Shown piece after piece: positions 56,815 through 64,000 of a stretch of DNA of 64,000 nt; within the stretch, counting starts at the first letter, position 1, and every line of letters starts with the position of its first letter. Source of the stretch: Calothrix sp. CSU_2_0 (GTDB lineage: Bacteria; Cyanobacteriota; Cyanobacteriia; Cyanobacteriales; Nostocaceae); contig JAAUPE010000007.1 in NCBI GenBank assembly GCA_012034595.1, forward strand, positions 1 through 64,000, in the 5' to 3' direction. A program made the translations under genes and the position numbers. The notes below the pieces were generated by a model. It was given only the letters and a program-made list of their open reading frames with translations. It made no database searches and was not told the DNA's origin.

Positions 56815-57193
56815 TTTTTTAATTTGCTTGCAAAGACATAGCTAAGGTGAAGTCATCATAATTTCTGGTGCAGGCATTATGCCTGCTTCCAGTTCTCAAG
56901 TGCAAAGTCTATTTTTGGATTGGCTTTTGTTGATTATTTTGCTTTTAAAGTTTTATATGTGTGTTTTTAAAAGCCAAAAGTCAATTATTAAAATTTTGAG
57001 CAATTTACAATTAATCAGATATAACAGATAAGAACTAACTAGGAGTTGCAAATTAAAAAATATCAATCAAAAAATAAGCTTGACCTATAGTCAAATAATT
57101 ATCAGATCAAAACTTAGTCATGATTTTGATTTTAACTCTTTTAAATAGTATTTAAATTCTGTCAAGAGTCCTCATTTTGTCAGCATCGAAATA
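56815..57193. other. Gap between the two pilin-like genes
   Basis: GCAGGCATTATGCCTGC (about 56871-56887) is a small perfect hairpin that may attenuate transcription after subunit 1. Nothing else is seen. Confidence 0.5.
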
Positions 57194-57739
57194 ATGAATT
57201 ATCAGTTTAATCTATTACGCAGCTTGGCTACATTGATGATATTTCTAGCTTTACCATCGATACCAGTCTTAGCGCAAACAAGTCCAACTGTAGAAGATTC
57301 GGGAGTATTGGGAATATCACCTGATACCATAGCTCTTGACCCAATCAAAGATATATTTGTTAATCCTAGTGGTTATGCAAAGAATACACAGGAACTTTAT
57401 GCTCAACCGGATTTAATTCAAAATGTTAAACGTCAAGCGACTTGGACAAAGCGTGTTCCCCTTGACAAAATGCAATTACCACTTAAAGTCACTTACGAGT
57501 TAAAAGATAATAGCGGTACTGCTAATCGCTTAAATAATTCGACTAATGGAAATTCAGCAATCAACGTTATTTTAAATCCGTTAGAAAGTACTTTAGTATT
57601 TCGTAGTGAAGCGAGAAATCTCGCAGTAATTGAAGGAAAGGTTGAATTTACTTTAGACCCAACCCAAAGTCCAACTGCTGGCGTTCATGCTGGTCGTTTA
57701 TCGGTATGTATTCAGAGTGTAGATGGTGGATGTTTATAA
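57194..57739 (+). CDS. Pilin-like secreted subunit 2
   Basis: A 181-residue protein with a signal peptide (residues 1-27, ending PVLAQ) and a body of beta-strands. The C-terminus is DPTQSPTAGVHAGRLSVCIQ, matching the TAGVHSGGKLTVE end of subunit 1, so both are of one family. It has only two cysteines, both in the last ten residues (CIQSVDGGC). Its N-terminal part (SGVLGISPDTIALDPIKDIF) does not match subunit 1 and might be a linker or tip region. The STRR array following separates it from the chaperone gene. Role as minor subunit or tip is inferred. Confidence 0.62.
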   Translation: MNYQFNLLRSLATLMIFLALPSIPVLAQTSPTVEDSGVLGISPDTIALDPIKDIFVNPSGYAKNTQELYAQPDLIQNVKRQATWTKRVPLDKMQLPLKVTYELKDNSGTANRLNNSTNGNSAINVILNPLESTLVFRSEARNLAVIEGKVEFTLDPTQSPTAGVHAGRLSVCIQSVDGGCL

Positions 57740-57872
57740 GTTGGGAGTTAGGAGTTAGGAGTTAGGAGTTAGAAATTAGGAGTTAGAAGTTAGAAGTTAT
57801 TTGTGATTGATGAATAATCAATATTAACTATTAACTATTAACCATTAACCATTAACTAATAACCATTACTAA
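57738..57872. repeat. STRR arrays (AGTTAGG and TTAACTA/TTAACCA)
   Basis: GGAGTTA units at 57741-57800 and ATTAACTATTAACC-type units at 57825-57870, between the second pilin-like gene and the chaperone gene. Confidence 0.8.
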
Positions 57873-57905
57873 TTAATTAGGTGTGAGAGGTAAGCAAGGA
57901 TTACA

Positions 57906-58823
57906 ATGCAACAAAAGACGAAGAATATAGCATTAAGTTTAAGTTTAATTGGCGCGATCGCACAGGTTCTAACACTAGTTACACCACCAGCAACAGCACT
58001 AGAAATTGGTGTGAGTCCACCAAAATTTGAAGTGCAGATGACTGGTAAAGGGCGATCGCAATCAATCAAAATCACGAATTTTGCTTCAGAACCAGTGGAA
58101 ATGCGAGCTTATGTCCGCAACTGGACTTTGAGTGAGGAGAGCAAGCTACAAGAAATACAATCAACTGAGAATTCACTTGACCAGTGGATTGTTTTCACTC
58201 CAGCTAGATTCACCATTCCCCCACGCAGTTCCCAAAATCTCCGCTTTGCAATTCGTCCCAAAGTTCAGCCCAAAGATGGTGAACATCGAGCAGTGATTTA
58301 CATTGAAGAAATTGTGCCTCAGAGCAAGGAAAACTCCCAGTCAGTCACTACGATTGGACGTGTTGCTGTGGTCGTTTACGGTTTTGCAGGAAATATTAAA
58401 CGTGTTGGAAACCTCAACTCTATCAATGTTGATGCCAAACCCAACTCTGTTAAAGCTATTTTCGATATTTCGAGTAGCGGTAACGCAAATGTCCGTATGA
58501 AAGGACAATACTCGATTTGGCGTGCTGCTAATTATCCAGGAGCGAAAACGACACAACAAATATCTGGTGCTGGCTCTTCCGATATCAAACTGCCTGCAAA
58601 TGTGGTTGATGCTGGAATTCTCAAAGATACACCAGTTCTTGCGGGTACGAGTCGCAAATTAGTCATGCCAATCACCAAAAAATTACCTCCTGGTAACTAC
58701 ATTTTGGATATTAATGGTGACTTAAATGGAACTGCGATCGACAAAGGTATTCCTTTCACTGTTCCAGCTAATACACCTGCATCTGTACCAGTGAGAAAGC
58801 TTGTGATTCCCCCTGCAGGATAG
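57906..58823 (+). CDS. PapD-like periplasmic fimbrial chaperone
   Basis: A 305-residue protein with a signal peptide (residues 1 to about 30, ending TPPATA) and a two-lobed Ig-like fold of the fimbrial chaperones. The first lobe has LEIGVSPPKFEVQMTGKGRS, KITNFASEPVEMRAYVRNWTL, FTPARFTIPPRSSQNLRFAI (with the G1-strand-type alternating hydrophobics) and HRAVIYIEEIVP, close to the PapD consensus. The second lobe is longer than usual and ends with GNYILDINGDLNGTAIDKGIPFTV. Function: it holds pilin-like subunits in the periplasm and brings them to the usher. The start ATG is preceded by AAGCAAGGATTACA. Directly upstream of the usher gene, same direction. Confidence 0.82.
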   Translation: MQQKTKNIALSLSLIGAIAQVLTLVTPPATALEIGVSPPKFEVQMTGKGRSQSIKITNFASEPVEMRAYVRNWTLSEESKLQEIQSTENSLDQWIVFTPARFTIPPRSSQNLRFAIRPKVQPKDGEHRAVIYIEEIVPQSKENSQSVTTIGRVAVVVYGFAGNIKRVGNLNSINVDAKPNSVKAIFDISSSGNANVRMKGQYSIWRAANYPGAKTTQQISGAGSSDIKLPANVVDAGILKDTPVLAGTSRKLVMPITKKLPPGNYILDINGDLNGTAIDKGIPFTVPANTPASVPVRKLVIPPAG

Positions 58824-58982
58824 TTCTGAAACTTCGAGCGATTAGCCATTAGCCAAAAGCTAATAAAAGAAAGGCTAAGAGGTATTTAAAGGTCAATTTT
58901 TGCCGTTCTTAGTATACCTGCAAAAATAGCTAATCTTCTGGGTGAATAAATTATCCAAAGCTCAGAAATCATTTGCTACTAA

Positions 58983-61900
58983 ATGAAATTCAAACTTACA
59001 AAACCCCTTTGGGCTAACCATTTCAATATTTGTGCTTAGTATGCTCTACCTAGCTTTACCACCTGTACCAACCCCAATTGTCGCCACAATTGCATCCGAA
59101 CAAACTGCTGGCAAAGCGCTATCAGTAAAGGTTTTGGGTGCTGGTAAACCGACAAAAAGTTCAATTTCAGATAGTGGCAATGCGAGTACAGCAACAGCAC
59201 ACTCGTCAGAATGTCAGCTATCTGAAGCAAAGTTACAAAAATCTAATCTACAAAAGCCAAACCCACAAAAACTAAACCCACAAAAACCTAGTCTTGTGAA
59301 TAGCTTGTTAGGCAAGATGTTGGCAGCTTCCACGAGTGTGAAAGCGCAAAATATTGCTTGCGAATCTCAAAAGCAGCAATCAGAAATCGTTGTCACTCAA
59401 GTGCCGAACTCCGCAAATGCAGCGAATACGAATATCGCTGTATTACCAGAGCAAAACTCATCTCAACAAACGGATTCAGTGCAAATAGCTAGTAACTCTG
59501 ACTACAACAAGAGTGCAGAGAAAAATACTGTTGGGACTATTTTGACAGCAGTACAGCAAATGATTCAGATGTCAATGTATGCATCGATAAATAATGCGAT
59601 AAGTGAAGCACAACACGGGTACGCGATCGCAGATGCACCTCAGATTGAAGCTCCGACTGCCGACAAATCGCTAGTAATCCTGTAGTCGGTAATTCTACAT
59701 CTAATGATAATTCCGCGTCAGCGAATAATGAAGTTGCAAAACTAGATAATACAAACAATCAAGCTAATCCAAATACAGAAAATAATAAAAATATTCAAGC
59801 AGCAGCTAATAATTCTAATTTTGATGCGTCAAGAATCTTGACATTAGTCCAAGAGTTAATCAGTATTTCACTTTCGGCAACATTAAATAACACAATTAAT
59901 GATGCCATTAATCCCAATCAAAATTCGCAAACCATAGCCCAAAATATAGCCAGTAATCCCAAACCAGATTTACAACAAAAAACAACCGATTCTCAATCTA
60001 CGGATAATAGTAAGTTAGCAGCCGCAGGTAATATTATTAATCGGCTCAAGCCCAATTCAGGTAATAAAGTTAATCCCGGAAATATAAATGTAAATCCAAA
60101 TCTAAATCCCGATCCAACTCCTGAAGGTTCACTACAACTAGCAAAATCTCCCGATGAACCTTTTCTAGTTGAACTTAGTGTTAATGGTCGAGAAATCGGC
60201 ACATTAGATGTCATTTTAGAAAATAAAATCCTATTAATACCTCTAGAATCCTTTGCTCAATTAACAGGTTTTACTGTTGAAAAATCCGGTGTAAAAGTTC
60301 AAGTTAAAACTCCTTTAGGAACTGTTCAATTAGACCCAGATTCCTTAAGACAAATCAACGGTGTCTCTTACATCAGTAGCGCCGAAATGCGCGATAAATT
60401 AAATATCACCATTGATTTAAACATTGCTGATTTAACCCTACTTGCAGACCTTCCTTGGCGCTCAACAAGCGGTCAATATCGTCCCAAATCACCCAATTTA
60501 AAACCCGATGTTTTTGCACCTCTAAATGGTTTATCAAGCCTAAGACAGGAATTTAATTGGACTAATGGTGGTGGTGATTCCAGCTTACGCAGTTCCACAC
60601 GTCTCGGTGGTAGATTATTAGGTGGTTCTGTTGGGGTTCGATTTGATAATAACTTTGTCAATAGTCCAGATGTTTCCGAATATTATTTCTATAAGCGAAT
60701 GGTAACTTTCGCTATCAATAGGTCGCCAACAATTAGGTTTACATCCACTCTTAAATGGGATGGATTTAACCGGACTACAATTTGGTTATAGTAATCTACC
60801 TCCAGAAAGTTTTGGTACTAGTTTTAACGCTACAGAACTATTACCAAGAAGGTCACGTCCAATCCAAACATTTCGTGGTGAAGCACCCCCAGCAAGCTTT
60901 GTTCAATTACGGGTTGGTGGTGTGTCAATAGCCCAACAACAAGTTGGTTTTGATGGAATTTATGAATTTGTTGATGTTAACTTGCCTGTCGGTCAAAATA
61001 ATGAAATTGAGGTTTTGATTTTCGACAGAAGTAATCTGCGGGTACCTTCAGAAATCCGGACAGTGAGAATTAATGCATCAGATTTATTATTACCATCGGG
61101 AGGAAATATTCAACTTGCAGGTTTGGGTATTAGTGGTAATTTAGTCCAAGACCAATTGTTTGGAGAATCAAATTCTGACTACAATGGTAAATTGATGGGT
61201 TTTTACCAATTAAGACAAGGATTATCAAATAACTTAACTTTTGAAAGTTCTCTACAGGCAATCCCAGGTACACTACAATCGCAAGCTGGTTTAGTTTGGA
61301 GATTGGCAAATCCTGTAATTCTATCTGGAAGTGTTGGTAATTCCTACGGCAAACTAGGTTATGCCGCTGACTTAGATATTCAACTTGATAAATTAGATAT
61401 TAATGCCAACTCCCAATCATTACCAAGGTCATTTCGTACAGGTAATAAAGAGAGTTTTGAGCGCTTCAATCATAGTTTAGAAATGAAGTATCGCTTCAAT
61501 AATAAATTCAATTTAGGATTTATTGCTCGCAACCGACAAGACGATACAAGTACAGCTAGTTATATCTTACCTACTTTCACATTAAGACCTTTTTCCACCG
61601 TATCTTTAAACGGTAGACCTGATATCGATGGTAAATATTTATTCAATGCTTTCTATCAACCAAATTTTGCTACCCGCTTATCATTCAATACCTATGGTGA
61701 TGCCTATCTTTCCGATTTGAGCTACAAATTCAAAAATGACTATCAAGTATCTGGAGGAACTGAATTTGGTAGCGGTTCCGCACCACGTTATACCTTAGGT
61801 TTTGGTTATTATCCAAATAGTCTCAGACAGCTAAGTTGGAACGTCGGATTAGCATTGCGAGAGGGTGAAGTTGCACCAATCGCAGGTGCAAGTATGCAGG

Positions 61901-62643
61901 TATTACCTGGTTTGTTGGCAAGACTCGAATATCAAGGTATTCCCTCTAGAGCAACTAGCGGTAATTTTGGTGGTTTTGGAAGCGATCGCTTTAGTCTCAC
62001 CCTAGTATCAGATTTATCATTCGCACGGGGACAAATTACACCAGCAAACTATACAGGTGTCACCAAAGAACGGGGTGCGATCGCGGGACATATTAAAGTT
62101 GAAGGTGCTAAAGGTGGCTTTGATTTAAGCGGTTCTAATGTCACTATTATCGATAATCGCGGTCAAGTTATGGGTTCTTCTCAAACCGACTCGAAGGGGA
62201 ATTTCTTTGTTGGTGGTTTGCCTGAAGGTAACTACATAGTTGAACTTGAACCCGATACATTACCTGTTGAACTTTCAGTACCGAAGACAAGTATGGTAGC
62301 GCAAGTTGCTAACTCGGCAGTGACTCGACTTGATTTCCCAGTACGGGCAGAGTTTGGTGTTGCTGGACGGGTTACAGATGTTTCTGGACAACCTGTTGCG
62401 GAAGTTAAGATAGAATTGATGAATTCTGCTGGTGCAAGAATATTATCGGGTTTGACAGATAAGTTCGGTTTGTACCGTCTTGATGGGGTTCCCGTTGGTA
62501 AGTATATGTTGCGGATTTCTACCCAAGACATACTTAATGGCAATGATGCACTTCCGAAGCGGCAAATCGAGATTCGTAATGAGTTTGTTTATAATCAGAA
62601 TTTACAATTACCAATTTCTGCGGCAGCGAAAAAGAAGCAGTAA
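58983..62643 (+). pseudogene. Usher-like outer-membrane protein with carboxypeptidase-regulatory-like end, broken into three ORFs by one-base indels
   Basis: ORFs 59032-59685, 59838-60791 (frame open from 59649) and 60760-62643 are parts of one gene of about 1219 codons. Joining needs one A at 59665-59667 (DK-IASNPVVG) and one base less near 60704 (MVLSLSIGRQQLGLHPL). A third shift near 59000 would give the start MKFKLTNPFGLTISIFVLSM at 58983; otherwise GTG 59032 is the start. After a 350-residue Asn/Gln/Ser-rich part with two similar helical segments comes the usher N-domain (FLVELSVNGREIGTLDVILE), the plug-like GEAPPASFVQLRVGGVSIAQ, a beta-barrel and two Ig-like C-terminal domains (GRVTDVSGQPVAEVKIELMN). 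Role: outer-membrane pore and assembly site for the subunits. Confidence 0.75.
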
Positions 62644-62701
62644 GTCGAAATCTTTGGTAATTCTGCTTGATTTTTGGATATTTCTTTTCTTGGAATACTC
62701 A

Positions 62702-63301
62702 TTATTGAAGAAACTTATTTAGTTCTTGAACTAATCGATGTACTGTTGTTGAAGGATTATTATTAGCAGGATTACATGGTTCATATTTCTTAAGAAGATT
62801 TTCAGCATTTTTTATCGCATTAGCTTGGCGATTGAGTAATTCATCATAGATGTCATCGCTATTTTTTGCGTATTTGTGTCCCAGTTGCCGATCCAACTTT
62901 TTCAAATAGTCACTTCTGGGAATTCCCGTATTGAGAAATTCAAAGTGAAGAATATACCACAACTCGAAAGATTCATTAGAATAAGCGATTTCGATACCTG
63001 CATCTTTAGCATTTTTAATCGCATTATGGAAATCAGTTTCCGTCCATGAATCGCGATCGAAAACACACCAGATTTGGTCATATTCTTCTGGATTTTTTTG
63101 CTCTACTGCTTTATCTACTAATTTGCTAGGATTCATTCCTAACCCTTGCACTTCTATTATTACTTTGGGAACTCTAAAACTCCTAAAATAGTTAGGTTCT
63201 GTCTTTTCACCTTCACAAATAATCAAAAATCTTTGTCGGATTTCTCTCGTATTCACTTTTCTAGATGAGTATCCTTGATGTTGACTTTTCCTTTTAGCCA
63301 T
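62702..63301 (-). CDS. RloB-family protein (TOPRIM-like)
   Basis: A 199-residue protein of the RloB family. It starts MAKRKSQHQGYSSRKVNTRE and holds LIICEGEKTEPNYFRSF (acidic Glu of a TOPRIM-like fold), IWCVFDRDSWTE (D-x-D) and IAYSNESFELWYILHFEFLN, a family hallmark. RloB occurs together with the ATPase RloA, often in restriction or defence islands. The ATG at 63301 overlaps the end of the upstream ATPase gene by eight bases (ATGGCTAA), so translation is coupled; the track start (63310) is three codons earlier and less likely. The pair may be a nuclease-ATPase defence module, but this is inferred from related systems. Confidence 0.85.
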   Translation of the reverse strand: MAKRKSQHQGYSSRKVNTREIRQRFLIICEGEKTEPNYFRSFRVPKVIIEVQGLGMNPSKLVDKAVEQKNPEEYDQIWCVFDRDSWTETDFHNAIKNAKDAGIEIAYSNESFELWYILHFEFLNTGIPRSDYLKKLDRQLGHKYAKNSDDIYDELLNRQANAIKNAENLLKKYEPCNPANNNPSTTVHRLVQELNKFLQ

Positions 63302-64000
63302 GAGCATCAATCAGATGGCTAAAATCGCCGATATAGGGAATTGCACCGTATCGTCCTTTGATATAATCACTTTCAAATGAAGCGTCATTGCGAACTTTAT
63401 ATTCGGCTAAAGAATATAAATCTGTAACTCCATATCTATTCTTTTCGGTAAACCAGATTTGGTCTCTACGAAAAAGCTTATTAGTTAGTAAATTAGTGTC
63501 ATGAGTCATAAAAATTAATTGTGCATTATTAGGATTCGTATCATTTTTATTAAATAATTCGGCAATGGTATAACTAATTAGAGGATGAAGTCTGGCATCA
63601 AACTCGTCAATAATTAGAGTTTTACCTTCTTGTAACGCATCTACTAATAAACCTGATATCGCAAATATTTTCTGAGTTCCCTCTGATTCTTGTAAATTTA
63701 GCTCGAATGATTCCGTTCCAACTAAAATACCATTGTCATCAAATTTTTGATGGAGAGTTTTAATTGAAGGTACTTTTTGTTCTCCTATTAATAGTTCGAT
63801 TGAATGATAAGTGTTTGTGAGATTTGCAAGTATTTCTTTGAATTCTTTTGGTACGTCCTTGGGAAGTTTATTTCTGACTTCACGGAGGGTTTCAAGAGAA
63901 TCGACTTCTTGCATGTCGAGTTCACTAATACCCAAATCTAGTTTTTTAATTAGTTTAAATATTGCGTTTTTCTTTTTTTTACTTTCACCTATACAACGCG
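63294..64000 (-). CDS. RloA-like AAA/ABC-type ATPase, C-terminal part (N-terminus off window)
   Basis: The frame is open from the window edge (GESKKKKNAIFKLIKKLDLG) to the stop at 63294; the TTG start in the track is internal. The portion shows the second half of an SMC/ABC-like ATPase: signature-like LQESEGTQKIFAISGLLVDAL, Walker B TLIIDEFDARLHPLI, and a switch histidine in LIFMTHDTNLL. These fit the AAA_21/RloA family. Walker A lies beyond the edge. Its end overlaps rloB-like by ATGGCTAA. ATPase and RloB would be made together and probably form one complex. Confidence 0.85.
   Translation of the reverse strand, partial: RCIGESKKKKNAIFKLIKKLDLGISELDMQEVDSLETLREVRNKLPKDVPKEFKEILANLTNTYHSIELLIGEQKVPSIKTLHQKFDDNGILVGTESFELNLQESEGTQKIFAISGLLVDALQEGKTLIIDEFDARLHPLISYTIAELFNKNDTNPNNAQLIFMTHDTNLLTNKLFRRDQIWFTEKNRYGVTDLYSLAEYKVRNDASFESDYIKGRYGAIPYIGDFSHLIDAHG

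Noticed and set aside
1-64000. tRNA and rRNA genes
   Set aside because: I looked for T-loop GTTCRA patterns with flanking complementarity and for rRNA signatures by eye and found none; a covariance-model scan would be decisive.

Overview
The window reads as chromosome of a filamentous, probably Nostocales-type cyanobacterium. The evidence is the density of GCGATCGC (HIP1) octamers, heptameric STRR repeats (CTAAAAT, AGTTAGG and similar), NDH-1 genes ndhD and ndhF, an RbcR-type LysR regulator, a CRP/NtcA-family regulator resembling DevH behind a GTA-N8-TAC site, and cyanobacterium-specific families (DUF1815, NnrU/Z-ISO-like, zinc-ribbon Ser/Thr kinase). Base composition is AT-rich with long non-coding gaps. 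No rRNA, tRNA, CRISPR or transposase gene was recognised.

Layout. 1-3.6 kb: N-terminal 1189 codons of a giant TPS/filamentous-haemagglutinin-type secreted protein (minus strand, runs off the left edge). 3.9-4.8 kb: Rpn/PD-(D/E)XK-like protein. 4.8-7.0 kb: tandem pair of polysaccharide deacetylases. 8.2-18.6 kb: a minus-strand block for surface-glycan or lipid-linked sugar chemistry (two PIG-V-like mannosyltransferases, two DUF2079 membrane proteins, a GT39-like transferase, a DPM1/ArnC-like GT2, an EmrE/ArnE-like half flippase, a methyltransferase). 19.2-31.9 kb: housekeeping and photosynthetic genes (dxr, thioesterase, DUF1815, ndhD, ndhF with an HTH gene between them, thioredoxin-like, NnrU, RbcR). 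32-36.7 kb: Ser/Thr kinase, two tandem PstS-like binding proteins, CRP-family regulator. 37-44.3 kb: broken DALR protein, candidate sRNA, HAD phosphatase, a 43-aa ribbon-helix-helix protein absent from the ORF track, polA, small membrane proteins, PD-(D/E)XK nuclease. 44.7-53 kb: TPR proteins, sigma-like protein and two ABC half-exporters that look like the two halves of one heterodimer. 54-62.6 kb: histidine kinase and a chaperone-usher-like surface-fibre cluster (two pilin-like subunits, PapD-like chaperone, divergent usher). 62.7-64 kb: RloB-RloA-like pair, cut by the right edge.

Two themes cut across the window. First, at least five genes are interrupted by one-base indels, mostly in homopolymers (GT39, DUF2079 copy 2, DALR protein, second ABC half, usher). 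Each can be restored on paper by one base per site, so consensus-sequence error must be excluded before calling them pseudogenes; the DALR site is a G10 tract that could also be truly variable. Second, very small repeats are active here: a 27-bp SDR-like insertion puts an in-frame amber codon into the thioesterase gene, and another such repeat sits at the junction of a duplication at the end of a DUF2079 gene.

The items most worth following are the chaperone-usher-like cluster, the predicted heterodimeric ABC exporter, the sRNA candidate at 37.9 kb, the SDR insertion, and the DNA polymerase I whose Exo III aspartate is replaced by glutamine.
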